Positions 38,061 to 48,008 of a DNA stretch of 64,000 bases are shown here, piece after piece (within the stretch, counting starts at the first letter, position 1; each line of letters opens with the position of its first letter). This stretch comes from Archaeoglobales archaeon. GTDB lineage: Archaea; Halobacteriota; Archaeoglobi; Archaeoglobales; Archaeoglobaceae. The stretch covers positions 1-64,000 of the forward strand of contig JAAOZI010000003.1 in NCBI GenBank assembly GCA_011605865.1, given 5' to 3'. The position numbers were made by a program, and so were the translations under genes. The notes beneath the pieces are model-generated. The model searched no databases, had not been told where the DNA came from, and saw only the letters and a list, made by a program, of their open reading frames with translations.

Positions 38061-38766
38061 AATTCTGAAGATTTTCCTAGTTTCGATTTTTTTGCTTTAT
38101 GCATGCCACTTGGACATAAAAACTAGAACCGTACCGAATAAAGTCTGGAAAGCCATGCTAGCCTTAATTTCCCCTTTTTTGGCTTATCAGGTTTATCATT
38201 ATCTAAACTTTCCATTCTTGCTCATTTCATCCTTTGCAGGCGTGATTTTCATGGTCTTTCTTTCCTACTTGCTATACGCAATGAACGCCTATGGTGGTGC
38301 TGATGCAAAAGCTCTGATGTGTCTTTCGATTGCCTTCCCTTTTTATCCAGAATTGAGTCCCTTTTTGCTTAACCGAGGTATAGGGGTTTTTTCGTTCTCT
38401 GTTTTAGCAAATTCGGTTATTTTTGCCCCATTTATTATGGTGGCAATACTCTTCAGAAATCTGTTAACCGAAGGTTTCAAAGGTTTTTTTAAGCATCCGA
38501 TTTACTATGTTGCCGGCTACAGAATTCCCGTTGAAAAAATCGGATTTCACAACCTTTTTGAATTCGTCGACGAAAATGGAAAGCTTAGAAGGGTTAGAAG
38601 GGCTGTTGAAAGTGATAGGGAGAAAATATTAAGACTAAAAAAGGCGGGAATAGAAAAGGTTTGGGTGACGCCTGCATTGCCTTTCATAGTCTTCATAACA
38701 TTCGGATTTTTTGTTGCCATCTTTTTTGGCGATCTGGTTGTTGCACTTATCTTGACATTTAGCTGA
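38038..38766 (+). CDS. Archaeal prepilin/preflagellin peptidase (A24 family)
   Basis: HLDIKTRTVPNKVW and YGGADAKALM aspartate motifs; TM helices. Confidence 0.87.
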   Translation: MNYTGIAEILKIFLVSIFLLYACHLDIKTRTVPNKVWKAMLALISPFLAYQVYHYLNFPFLLISSFAGVIFMVFLSYLLYAMNAYGGADAKALMCLSIAFPFYPELSPFLLNRGIGVFSFSVLANSVIFAPFIMVAILFRNLLTEGFKGFFKHPIYYVAGYRIPVEKIGFHNLFEFVDENGKLRRVRRAVESDREKILRLKKAGIEKVWVTPALPFIVFITFGFFVAIFFGDLVVALILTFS

Positions 38767-41002
38767 GCTTTCTCAACTTTTCTAGGATCATTCTCTGCTC
38801 AACTCTAGCTACGACTTCCCTTATCTTGTTCACCATGTCTGGATTTGCAGATATGCTGTCAATTCCCATTTCAACTAGCTTTTCTACAACTTTCGGATAA
38901 CTCCCCGCTTGTCCGCAAATCGATGTTTTTACTCCATGTTCTTTGCAAATCTTTATCGTCCTTTCTATGAGTTTCATCACGGCCGGATGCATTTCATCGT
39001 ACAAATATGCAACGTTCTCGTTGTTTCTGTCCACTGCGAGAGTGTACTGAGTTAGGTCGTTTGTTCCGAGGCTTATAAAATCTATGCCTTCTTTTATTAG
39101 ATCCTCGATTATTAGGGCAGCGGCCGGAGTCTCGACCATTATTCCGAACTCTATTTTTTCCAATGGAATTCCCTCTTCTTCAGCAATTTTCCTCGCTTTT
39201 CTAATCTCTTCTGGTACAACAACAAGCGGAAGCATTATTCCAATGTTTGTATAGCCTTCATCTATTAATTTCTTTATGGCTCTCAGTTCGGCCCTAAAAT
39301 GCATTTCCTCGGCCAGGTCCCTTCTAATACCCCTGAATCCCAGCATCGGATTTGCTTCTATTGGTTCATCCTCTCCACCTTCCATTGCCCTGAACTCATC
39401 GGTTGGTGCATCAAGAGTTCTTATCCAAACCGGTTTTGGATAGAAAGCTTTTACGACTTTTTTCATTTCGTTGTAGAGAAGTTCAATGTATTTTTCGATC
39501 TCTCCGTCCCGTATATATTTCATGGGATGCTTCTCGAGTGAAAGGATCATGTGCTCGATTCTAAAGAGCCCGACTCCATCCGCTCTTGTCTCCTTCGCAA
39601 CTTTTTCGGCCATATCGGGTAATGATAAGTTCACCTTTATCTCGGTGGCAGTTATTATAGGGGCGCTCACGAATTTTGGTTCCTCTTTTTCAGCCTTTGT
39701 TTCGAGCCTCCCTAGGTAAACCACTCCCTTCTCGCCGTCGACAGTTACGAGCATGCCGTCTTTCAGGACTTTAGTGGCATTCTTCGTTCCAACTACTGCT
39801 GGAACTCCAAGCTCCCTTGAGACTATCGCAGCATGACAAGTCATTCCCCCCTCGTCCGTGACAATTGCTGAAGCCCTCTTCATTGCTGGAACCATATCCG
39901 GAGTTGTCATGACAGCAACAAGAATGTCACCTTGTTCTACCTTTGTTATATCCTTTGTTTCTTTCACTATCTTGACATGACCACTGGCAACTCCTGGAGA
40001 TGCTCCAAGTCCTTTAAGCAGTATTTTTCCTTCTTCTATAACCTCTTTTCTCTCTTCTGTTTCCCTTATCGTTGTTATGGGTCTTGATTGGACTATGTAA
40101 ATCTCCCCATTCTCTATTGCCCATTCTACGTCTTGTGGTTTTCCGTAGTGCTCTTCTATTAGCTCTCCGAGGCTAACAAGTTTCTCAATTTCCTGGTCGC
40201 TTAGAACTCTCTCTTTGCTCTTTTCTCCTAACTCAACTTTCTCGTTTCCGTTTTTTCTGACTATCATGAATTTCTTCTCGGAAACTTTGACTTCTACAAG
40301 CTTTCTCGAGTTCCTATCGTAAACATAAGTATCGGGAGTTACGAGGCCTGAGACTATCGCTTCTCCAAGGCCAAAAACTGCCTCTATTATGCACTTCTTC
40401 TCACCAGTTACGGGGTGAGATGTAAACATAACCCCGCTCTTTTCACTGTTCACCATTTTTTGTACGACGACAGCGATGCTGACATCCTCGTGTCTATAAC
40501 CCTTCTGAACTCTGTAGTAGATCGCCCTTGGTGTGAAAAGACTGCCCCAGCAGGCCTTCACTTTCTCGACCACTAGGTCTTCCCCTTTAATATTGAGATA
40601 GGTATCCTGTTGCCCTGCAAAGCTTGCATCTGGCATATCTTCCGCTGTCGCCGAACTTCTTATTGCCACAAAAACTTCTTTGCCGTTTCCAAGTTCTCTG
40701 TAAGCTTTTCTTATTTCCATTTCTATTTCTGCTGGTATTTTTGCCTCCTCTATCATTTTTCTGATCTCTTCTGAAACTCTGTTAAGTTCCTCGGTATTCT
40801 CAACATTCAAGTTTCTGAGCTTGGGATAGATCTTCTCTTTCAGGTTTGCTTTGTTGATAAAATCTCTGAAGGTTCTTGCATCAACGACAAATCCATCCGG
40901 AACCGGAATTTCGATTCTCATCAATTCTCCGAGGTTTGCAGCTTTTCCCCCGACTACTGGGATATCATTTTTGTCAACATCGCTAAGCCAAACCACGGGC
41001 AT
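38759..41002 (-). CDS. ppsA: Phosphoenolpyruvate synthase
   Basis: VGGKAANLGEL; GMTCHAAIVSRELGVPAVVG; SLGTNDLTQYTLAVDR. Confidence 0.97.
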   Translation of the reverse strand: MPVVWLSDVDKNDIPVVGGKAANLGELMRIEIPVPDGFVVDARTFRDFINKANLKEKIYPKLRNLNVENTEELNRVSEEIRKMIEEAKIPAEIEMEIRKAYRELGNGKEVFVAIRSSATAEDMPDASFAGQQDTYLNIKGEDLVVEKVKACWGSLFTPRAIYYRVQKGYRHEDVSIAVVVQKMVNSEKSGVMFTSHPVTGEKKCIIEAVFGLGEAIVSGLVTPDTYVYDRNSRKLVEVKVSEKKFMIVRKNGNEKVELGEKSKERVLSDQEIEKLVSLGELIEEHYGKPQDVEWAIENGEIYIVQSRPITTIRETEERKEVIEEGKILLKGLGASPGVASGHVKIVKETKDITKVEQGDILVAVMTTPDMVPAMKRASAIVTDEGGMTCHAAIVSRELGVPAVVGTKNATKVLKDGMLVTVDGEKGVVYLGRLETKAEKEEPKFVSAPIITATEIKVNLSLPDMAEKVAKETRADGVGLFRIEHMILSLEKHPMKYIRDGEIEKYIELLYNEMKKVVKAFYPKPVWIRTLDAPTDEFRAMEGGEDEPIEANPMLGFRGIRRDLAEEMHFRAELRAIKKLIDEGYTNIGIMLPLVVVPEEIRKARKIAEEEGIPLEKIEFGIMVETPAAALIIEDLIKEGIDFISLGTNDLTQYTLAVDRNNENVAYLYDEMHPAVMKLIERTIKICKEHGVKTSICGQAGSYPKVVEKLVEMGIDSISANPDMVNKIREVVARVEQRMILEKLRKLS

Positions 41003-41114
41003 AGACTATATCTATTCTAGATTTTAAAGATTTTTCAGTAGCTGGAGTAGCTGTACTTGAACCTCGGGAACAAATTTTTTAAAGATAGGTAATGGGCTTT
41101 TTTCTGGTGATCAA

Positions 41115-43346
41115 ATGATATTAACAAAGACTGCGGAAACAGTCCTAAGAAAGAGATATCTTCTGAAGAACGAAAAAGGTGAACCAATCGAGACTCCTGA
41201 GCAGATGTTCTGGAGGGTTGCAAACGCTATAGCTTTGGCAGAGGAAAGATATGGAGGAGATTCGAAATATTGGGCAAAGAAGTTCTTTGAGATCATGTGG
41301 AATCAGGAATTCATGCCAAACTCCCCAACCCTCATGAACGCGGGAACTCCTTTGGGTCAGCTCTCAGCGTGTTTTGTCATTCCGGTTGAGGATAGTATAG
41401 ATGGGATTTTCAAGGCTTTATGGGATATGGCGAGAGTTCAGAAGAGTGGTGGCGGAACGGGATTCAGTTTCTCTAGACTGAGACCAAAGGGGGATATTGT
41501 AAAATCAACAATGGGAGTTGCCAGTGGCCCTGTAAGCTTTATGAAAATTTTCGATGCTGCTACGGAGCAGATAAAGCAGGGCGGGAAGAGAAGAGGGGCG
41601 AACATGGGAATACTGCGATGCGATCATCCGGACATTGAGGAGTTCATAAAGGCAAAATGGGAAGAGGGGGTGTTAAGGAATTTCAATATAAGTGTTGCCG
41701 TTACCGATAGGTTCATGGAGGCGGTTAAGAAGGACGAGGAATACGAACTGATAAATCCCAGGACTAAACAGGTTGTGAGAAAAGTTTCTGCGAGAAAGAT
41801 ATTCAATCTGATTGTTGAGGGGGCCTGGAGAAACGGAGAACCCGGACTGGTTTTTATAGATGAAATAAACAGACATAACCCCACACCGCACGTCGGGGAA
41901 ATTGAGGCAACAAATCCCTGCGGTGAGCAACCCCTGCTACCGTATGAATCTTGTAATCTTGGAAGCATAAACCTATCAAAATTCGTGAGAGGTAAGGATT
42001 TTGACTGGGAGAGATTGAAGGAAGTTGTCTGGATCGCGACGAGGTTTTTGGATAATGTTATCGATGTTAACGATTATCCGATTCCAGAAATTGAGGAAAT
42101 GACTAAAGCCAACAGGAAAATTGGCCTTGGGGTAATGGGATGGGCCGATGCGCTTTTCCTGCTAGGCGTACCTTACGACAGCGAGGAAGCAATTCGATTG
42201 GCTGAGAAGGTCATGAAGTTTATCCAGGAAGAGTCTCACAAAGCTTCTCAGGCTCTGGCTGAGGAAAGAGGCGTTTTTCCGAACTGGAAGGGAAGTGTCT
42301 GGGAGAAGAGGGGAATAAAGATGAGAAATGCAACAACGACCACAATCGCGCCGACTGGGACTATAAGCATAATAGCAAACTGCAGCAGCGGAATTGAACC
42401 TGTTTTTGCGCTTGCATATAAGAGAACAAATGTTCTTGACGGCGAAGAATTCTTTGAGGTGAATCCTATATTCGAAAAAGTCCTGAAAGAAAGAGGACTT
42501 TACGGCGAGGAACTGATTGCAAAGGTTGCAGAATCGGGAAGTATTCAAAATCTGGATTTACCGGCAGACATTAGGAGAGTATTTAAGACTGCCTTGGAAA
42601 TAGCTCCGGAATGGCATGTAAGAATGCAAGCAGCTTTTCAGAAGTTTACCGACAATGCTGTTAGTAAAACAATTAACTTACCCAACTCCGCAACGAGAGC
42701 GGATGTTGAGAAGGCATTCATGCTGGCTTATGAACTGAAATGCAAGGGTATAACTGTTTACAGGGATGGTAGCAGGGAAGAACAGGTTTTGGTTACCAAA
42801 AAGACCGAAAAAGAAAAGCCGAGAAAACCGGCAAGGTTCATTGAACCTCGACCAAGGCCAAGGGTTACAGTGGGTAGGACAATTGAAACAAAGACTGGAT
42901 GCGGATCCCTTTATGTTACTATAAACGAAGACAGCGAAGGAATTGCTGAAGTCTTTGTACAGCTCGGAAAGAGTGGAGGCTGCGCCGCCTCACAAACAGA
43001 AGCTATCGGAAGACTGCTGAGCGTAGCTTTGAGAAGCTGGGTGAATCCAGAAGTCCTTGTCAAGCAACTTAAGGGCATTAGGTGTCCGAGCATCGGTTTT
43101 GACAGTGGGGAAGTGATAACAAGCTGCGCGGATGGGGTTGCGAAAGTTTTGGAAAAGTGGCTGAAGGGAGAATACAGGAAGATAAGATTTGAGGTTGAAG
43201 GAATAAAACCCCTTACAGAATTTGCAGAGGAGAAGGAAGAGGGTAGCAAAATGATTGGCGGGGTTTGCCCGGAGTGCGGCAATATCCTTGAATACGGCGA
43301 GGGATGCGCCACATGTAAATTCTGCGGCTTTACAAAATGCATGTAG
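41115..43346 (+). CDS. Adenosylcobalamin-dependent (class II) ribonucleotide reductase
   Basis: NPCGEQPLLPYESCNLGSINL; KSGGGTGFSFSRLRP; C-terminal CPECG..CKFCG. Confidence 0.95.
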   Translation: MILTKTAETVLRKRYLLKNEKGEPIETPEQMFWRVANAIALAEERYGGDSKYWAKKFFEIMWNQEFMPNSPTLMNAGTPLGQLSACFVIPVEDSIDGIFKALWDMARVQKSGGGTGFSFSRLRPKGDIVKSTMGVASGPVSFMKIFDAATEQIKQGGKRRGANMGILRCDHPDIEEFIKAKWEEGVLRNFNISVAVTDRFMEAVKKDEEYELINPRTKQVVRKVSARKIFNLIVEGAWRNGEPGLVFIDEINRHNPTPHVGEIEATNPCGEQPLLPYESCNLGSINLSKFVRGKDFDWERLKEVVWIATRFLDNVIDVNDYPIPEIEEMTKANRKIGLGVMGWADALFLLGVPYDSEEAIRLAEKVMKFIQEESHKASQALAEERGVFPNWKGSVWEKRGIKMRNATTTTIAPTGTISIIANCSSGIEPVFALAYKRTNVLDGEEFFEVNPIFEKVLKERGLYGEELIAKVAESGSIQNLDLPADIRRVFKTALEIAPEWHVRMQAAFQKFTDNAVSKTINLPNSATRADVEKAFMLAYELKCKGITVYRDGSREEQVLVTKKTEKEKPRKPARFIEPRPRPRVTVGRTIETKTGCGSLYVTINEDSEGIAEVFVQLGKSGGCAASQTEAIGRLLSVALRSWVNPEVLVKQLKGIRCPSIGFDSGEVITSCADGVAKVLEKWLKGEYRKIRFEVEGIKPLTEFAEEKEEGSKMIGGVCPECGNILEYGEGCATCKFCGFTKCM

Positions 43347-43355
43347 TCGTGACAG

Positions 43356-43373
43356 CTCGCCCTGAAGGGCGAG
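43356..43373. terminator. Perfect GC hairpin between convergent genes
   Basis: CTCGCCC-TGAA-GGGCGAG 7-bp stem. Confidence 0.55.
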
Positions 43374-43377
43374 TAGT

Positions 43378-43854
43378 TCACTCTATTTTTCTCAAAAATC
43401 TGATCATGTTTACCCAGTGACTTCCCATCCAGTAGAGCTTTTTGCAGTTCTCACAAAACCACAGTTCGTATTTTTCGAGCATATCTTTTCCTAGGTTCAT
43501 CTCCTTCAAGGCTGCTAGGGCCTCATCTTCAGTGGGCTTTCTGAGCGGGGTATTGCAAACGCTACATCTATCCATCACTATTTGAAATTTCACACCAAGC
43601 ACCTTCAGTTCCCTCATTTGTTCTGCAACATTGTTGGATTTTACTAAAAATGCTTCTCTACCCATTTTTTTGGACTTTGTGAAGAGATCCCTGTCTTTTG
43701 TTATCAGCACCCTGTCAAGGTAGTTTTTGAGGAGAAACTCATCTTCATCATCCACCCTAAGATCGCCTATATACAGCGTGTCGTAACCCGATATCCTGAG
43801 CCATGTAGCCAGCTTTCCCAGCATTCTGTCGCAAATGAACTTCATCTCCACCAT
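43378..43854 (-). CDS. Mut7-C RNase domain (DUF82/PIN-like) protein
   Basis: MKFICDRMLGKLATWLRISGYDTLY; CSVCNTPLRKPT; GSHWVNM. Confidence 0.88.
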   Translation of the reverse strand: MVEMKFICDRMLGKLATWLRISGYDTLYIGDLRVDDEDEFLLKNYLDRVLITKDRDLFTKSKKMGREAFLVKSNNVAEQMRELKVLGVKFQIVMDRCSVCNTPLRKPTEDEALAALKEMNLGKDMLEKYELWFCENCKKLYWMGSHWVNMIRFLRKIE

Positions 43855-44330
43855 CTTGGGTCTCTTCTCTTCATCAACTCTTCATATATCTTTTTGGCTT
43901 TTTCTGTTTCGAATTCTAAATTCTCCGCAAATTCGATGGCAAATTCATTCAGAACGGAGTATTCTACGGCCTGAAATGCAAGTTCAAGTTTATCTGCATC
44001 TCTTACAAATTTTTCCACATCATCGCAGAATTCGGTTTTAAAATCCAGTTGGTCGTTCCTAGCTCTCTCTTCATCAACCCTCACGTATTTTTTGGCCAGT
44101 TTGTGCAGATCAGTAGTTCTTGCTTCGTGCAGGTCATGGATCAATGCGCAGAATGCCGCTTTTAGTGCTTTCTCGATTCCAAAATCTTTTGCAAGAAGAA
44201 AGGCTATTATTGCAGTTCTAAAGCAATGCTCTGCAACGTTTTCAGGATTTCTTATCCCCAACTTTAGCCATCCCGATCTCGGGATTAGCTTGAGCGAACC
44301 CACTTCGTGAATGAACTTTACTGGATCCAT
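43842..44330 (-). CDS. HD-domain hydrolase (YfbR-like nucleotidase family)
   Basis: MDPVKFIHEVGSLKLIPRSGW; NVAEHCFRTAIIA; ALIHDLHEARTTDL. Confidence 0.85.
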   Translation of the reverse strand: MDPVKFIHEVGSLKLIPRSGWLKLGIRNPENVAEHCFRTAIIAFLLAKDFGIEKALKAAFCALIHDLHEARTTDLHKLAKKYVRVDEERARNDQLDFKTEFCDDVEKFVRDADKLELAFQAVEYSVLNEFAIEFAENLEFETEKAKKIYEELMKRRDPRWWR

Positions 44331-44361
44331 AGCTTTAATAGTTTCTCGTTGAATAAAACTT

Positions 44362-44901
44362 ATGGAAAACTGGAGGATCGCCGGAATAGATGACAGTTTC
44401 TCGGGTGATTTCTGTTGTCTTGTCTGCTGCGTTATGAGCGGAAAAACGGTTGAGGGTTTCATGTACGAGGAAATAGCAGTTGACGGACTCGACTCGACTG
44501 AGAAAATAATATCAATGCTCAGAAGGTCGAAATTTTACCGTCAGCTTAAAGTTGTTTTTCTGGATGGCATAACTTTTGGCGGATTTAATGTTGCAGACAT
44601 TGAGAAAATTCACGAAAAAACTGGAATCCCAGTTGTAGTAATTATGAACAGAATGCCAAATGTTGAAGAGTTCGAAGAAGCCTTGAAAAATTTTGAAGAC
44701 TACGAAGAAAGGCTAAGAATTGTGAGAAAGGCTGGAGAGATAAGGCAGGCTGGGGAAGTATACATCCAATTTTATGGTTTGAGCTATGAAGAGGCTCTCA
44801 GACTAATGAAAATGAATACTATTCACGGAAAAATCCCTGAAACCCTCCGTCTAGCGCATCTTGTCGCTTCAGCCATAGTTCACGGCGAATCAAGAGGATG
44901 A
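44362..44901 (+). CDS. DUF99/UPF0215-family protein (endonuclease V-like fold)
   Basis: RIAGIDDSFS; VVFLDGITFGGFNVADIEKIHEKTGIPVVVI. Confidence 0.87.
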   Translation: MENWRIAGIDDSFSGDFCCLVCCVMSGKTVEGFMYEEIAVDGLDSTEKIISMLRRSKFYRQLKVVFLDGITFGGFNVADIEKIHEKTGIPVVVIMNRMPNVEEFEEALKNFEDYEERLRIVRKAGEIRQAGEVYIQFYGLSYEEALRLMKMNTIHGKIPETLRLAHLVASAIVHGESRG

Positions 44902-44950
44902 AGTTGACTCTGGGATGAAAGACACCGAGTTAGCGAGATAAGCCTGTCTC

Positions 44951-44978
44951 TCTTTCGCCCTGAAGGGCAGACGAAAGA
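44951..44978. repeat. Compound hairpin containing the gccctgaagggc palindrome
   Basis: TCTTTC-GCCCTGAAGGGC-AGAC-GAAAGA. Confidence 0.5.
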
Positions 44979-45040
44979 CTTAAAAACTCAAAAACAGATA
45001 ATCGACAAGCGTATTTCGAACTCGGTTGAGCAACTCGTCT

Positions 45041-45114
45041 GCCGGGGTAGCCTAGCTGGTTGGGGCGACGGACTCATAATCCGTAGGTCGCGGGTTCAAA
45101 TCCCGCCCCCGGCA
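45041..45114 (+). tRNA. tRNA with anticodon CAT (elongator Met or Ile2)
   Basis: Acceptor GCCGGGG/CCCCGGC; anticodon arm ACGGA-CTCATAA-TCCGT; T-arm GCGGG-TTCAAAT-CCCGC; no intron; anticodon stem lacks initiator GGG/CCC. Confidence 0.93.
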
Positions 45115-45145
45115 GATTTTAATAGTTGGCTACTGGAAAAATAGC

Positions 45146-45502
45146 ATGGAATTTGAGGAACCTTTCAGAAAATTCCTTGGCTGTGAGGTTGAAGAAATAA
45201 GGGAAGGCTATGCAAGAGTTAGGGCTGTTGTTAAAGAAGAATTTCTAAACATGCACGGTGTAGCGCATGGAGGTTTAATTATGGCTCTTGCCGATTTCGC
45301 ATTTGCTATTTCAGCGAACACTGATGCCAGGAGAGTTGCAGCTCACATCTCAGTGAATTTTTATGCTTCTGCGAAAAATGGAGACGCACTCGTTGCCGAG
45401 GCTGAAAAGGTTAGAGGAAAACGGGTGGGCTTCTACAGACTTAGAGTTTTCAGGGGCAATGATTTGATTATGGAGGGATCCGCGATTGCGGTTGAACGAT
45501 GA
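45146..45502 (+). CDS. PaaI-type hotdog thioesterase
   Basis: NMHGVAHGGLIMALADFAFA; SVNFYASAKNGD. Confidence 0.87.
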   Translation: MEFEEPFRKFLGCEVEEIREGYARVRAVVKEEFLNMHGVAHGGLIMALADFAFAISANTDARRVAAHISVNFYASAKNGDALVAEAEKVRGKRVGFYRLRVFRGNDLIMEGSAIAVER

Positions 45503-46067
45503 GACACTTAAGTCATTGCTTAGCGGAGAATATGCAAAGATTAAGTCGAAACAGGCCTTTAGGTATCTTTATAGCTCTGAGGAGTTGCTTAGATTTAAGG
45601 CTGCGGAAGCTTTGGGCATACTTGCAAAATCAAATGCTAGAAATTACATTCTGAGACTTTTCTGGCTTTTAAGCGACGAGTCCGGAGCCTATTGCATCGG
45701 AGCTCCTTTAGCCATTGCAGAGATAGGAAGAAATAACCCGGATATTTTTCAGAGCTTTAAATTAAAGTTTTTGTATTTGCTCGAAAATGAAGAGGTCGAA
45801 AGGAGCTACATGGCGTATGGAATTTTTAGAAATTCAGAAATCTACAAAGGGACAGAGGCAAAAACATTACTTGAAGAAATGGCGTCAAAGTTCAGAGATC
45901 AGAAGTTCTTGGCGTATTCGGCTATGGCGATTTGGAAACTTGGTGGAGAAGTATCTTGGATTCTTGAAAGAATCTCTAAAGTGCAAATTTACGACGGGAA
46001 AGATTTCGTGGAACTCGATGGAAGAGGCTTGAGGGAACTCATTGAGAGAGAACTTTTTTATCCCTGA
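45486..46067 (+). CDS. Hypothetical protein, possibly HEAT-like helical
   Basis: SSEELLRFKAAEALGIL... repetitive helical pattern. Confidence 0.5.
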   Translation: MRLNDETLKSLLSGEYAKIKSKQAFRYLYSSEELLRFKAAEALGILAKSNARNYILRLFWLLSDESGAYCIGAPLAIAEIGRNNPDIFQSFKLKFLYLLENEEVERSYMAYGIFRNSEIYKGTEAKTLLEEMASKFRDQKFLAYSAMAIWKLGGEVSWILERISKVQIYDGKDFVELDGRGLRELIERELFYP

Positions 46068-46082
46068 CGAGAGATTGGAATT

Positions 46083-46463
46083 GTGAGATGGACAATACTA
46101 GCGTTGGTAATCTTGTTTCTTGCAATCTTCGTACTGAGCCTTAATGCAACGCACTATGGAGCAGTAGTTTTGATAGGGCCTATACCCATAGCTGTTGCCT
46201 CAGATGTCGCGATAGCCACTTTCCTCATCCTTCTAACATTTGCAATTCTCGTGTTGCTTCTTCTTTTCAGTTTTCTTTCGAAATTTCCCGAAGCAGAGGA
46301 GGTAAAAATTGAACCGAAAACTGAGAAGAAATTTGGGGGAATTGTATTGATCGGACCCTTGCCAATCATATTCGGGGAGGCGAGAATGGCAATAATAGCG
46401 AGTATTTTGGCCATTATTCTCATGATCCTCGCTTTTGTGCTATTTCTTGGGTGGTTGGGATGA
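46083..46463 (+). CDS. DUF131-like membrane protein with two tandem units
   Basis: [16 protein letters not shown]...ILL and [16 protein letters not shown]...AIIL repeats. Confidence 0.75.
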   Translation: MRWTILALVILFLAIFVLSLNATHYGAVVLIGPIPIAVASDVAIATFLILLTFAILVLLLLFSFLSKFPEAEEVKIEPKTEKKFGGIVLIGPLPIIFGEARMAIIASILAIILMILAFVLFLGWLG

Positions 46464-47035
46464 TTGAAAGGAAAATATTTTATTTCGAAAAACCCGGACC
46501 GCAAAATACCGAGATAACCCTCAAACTTGCCTTTGAAAGGGCGCGAGAACTCGGAATAAAATACGTTGTTGTTGCATCATCGTATGGTGAAACTGCCAAG
46601 AAGGCGTTGGAGTTCTTGAACGGAGACATTAAGCTTGTTGTTGTGACCTATCACACCGGTTTCATCGAGGAAGGCAAGAATACGATGGACGCAGAAACCG
46701 AGCACTTTTTGAGGAGCAGGGGCGTGACAATTGTAAGACAGTCCCACGTTCTTTCAGGAATTGAAAGGAGTATAAGCAGAAAACTCGGAGGTGTAAGCAG
46801 GGTTGAGGCCATAGCCGAAGCCCTTAGATCTCTGTTTGGGCATGGATTAAAGGTTTGCGTTGAAATAGCGATAATGGCGGCCGACAGTGGCGCAATTCCA
46901 ATAACCGAAGTAATTTCAATTGGAGGTAGGGCGAGAGGGGCGGATACCGCAGTTGTGATCCGTCCGGCCCATATGAACAACTTCTTCGATGCTCAAATAA
47001 AGGAGATAATCTGTATGCCTAGGGAAAAACGCTAG
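46460..47035 (+). CDS. Stand-alone pyruvate kinase C-terminal (alpha/beta)-like domain protein
   Basis: [48 protein letters not shown]. Confidence 0.75.
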   Translation: MIERKIFYFEKPGPQNTEITLKLAFERARELGIKYVVVASSYGETAKKALEFLNGDIKLVVVTYHTGFIEEGKNTMDAETEHFLRSRGVTIVRQSHVLSGIERSISRKLGGVSRVEAIAEALRSLFGHGLKVCVEIAIMAADSGAIPITEVISIGGRARGADTAVVIRPAHMNNFFDAQIKEIICMPREKR

Positions 47036-47961
47036 TCGTAGTCGTAAATTTTCATCTCCTCTTCTACCACTTCTTCATATCCAAGTCTTTGCTTTATTAC
47101 GATATAGGCCATTTCCGGGGGTATTGCACCTATTTCCGTTATTATGACATCGATGTAGTCTCTAGGAGTAACATCAAATGCCGGATTTCTTGCTTTTATT
47201 CCTAAGCTGAGCAGATCTTTGGGTAAAACCTCTTCTTCAGCCCTTTCTTCGATCAATACCAGTTCTCCAGCCAGAGTTCTGGGACTGAATTTGTATGTTT
47301 CGGCAGCAACAACAAAGGGTACTCTCGCTTCCTTTGCACAAAGGGCAATCTGTGAGGTACCTATTTTGTTTATAAGGGCACCATTTGCGGTTATCGTATC
47401 CGCTCCGACTATTACCATGTCTACTTCCTTCATGAAAAATCTCACCGCTGAATCGACGATAACGGTGACGTCGATTCCGCATTCTTTTAGTTGTCTAGCC
47501 GTAATGTGCCCCTGCCATCTCGGTCGCGACTCAGTTGCGAAGACTTTTATGTTCTTTCCCGTTTCATGCGCTTTTTTTATAACAGCGATCGCTGTTGAGG
47601 AATTGCAATGCGTTAGCAGAGTATATCCATCTTTTATCCTTTTTTCTCCAATCTCAGCAATTCTTCTCTGTGCACTCTCGACCCAGCTTATAAACTCTTC
47701 AGCCCTTTTTATTAGGTTTTCCCTTTTCTCTTCAACGTTTTTTCCTTTATATCTCATTATGTAATTTATCGCGTTGTAAAGGCTCACAGCAGTTGGACGA
47801 GTGTTTAGCAGAATCTGAGCAGCTCTCTTCATCTCTTCATCGAAATTATCTCCTACCCTTGTAGCATAATCTTTAAGAACTTCGGCTGCAAATCTGGCAA
47901 TTCTTGACGCTCCCCGAATTTCCATCGATCTTATTTTCTCAGCAGCCGCTGTAATGTCCAT
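47032..47961 (-). CDS. Ribose-1,5-bisphosphate isomerase (eIF2B-like family)
   Basis: [56 protein letters not shown]. Confidence 0.88.
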   Translation of the reverse strand: MDITAAAEKIRSMEIRGASRIARFAAEVLKDYATRVGDNFDEEMKRAAQILLNTRPTAVSLYNAINYIMRYKGKNVEEKRENLIKRAEEFISWVESAQRRIAEIGEKRIKDGYTLLTHCNSSTAIAVIKKAHETGKNIKVFATESRPRWQGHITARQLKECGIDVTVIVDSAVRFFMKEVDMVIVGADTITANGALINKIGTSQIALCAKEARVPFVVAAETYKFSPRTLAGELVLIEERAEEEVLPKDLLSLGIKARNPAFDVTPRDYIDVIITEIGAIPPEMAYIVIKQRLGYEEVVEEEMKIYDYD

Positions 47962-48008
47962 AGAAAATTCCCCCCGCAATCCCTTAAATATCTTTGCAAA
48001 CTCTTAAT

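Noticed and set aside
41115-43346. Intein in class II ribonucleotide reductase
   Set aside because: Length (743 aa) and continuous motifs show no inserted splicing domain.
47219-47764. 181-aa plus-strand ORF antisense to the isomerase gene
   Set aside because: Antisense shadow; no recognisable motif.
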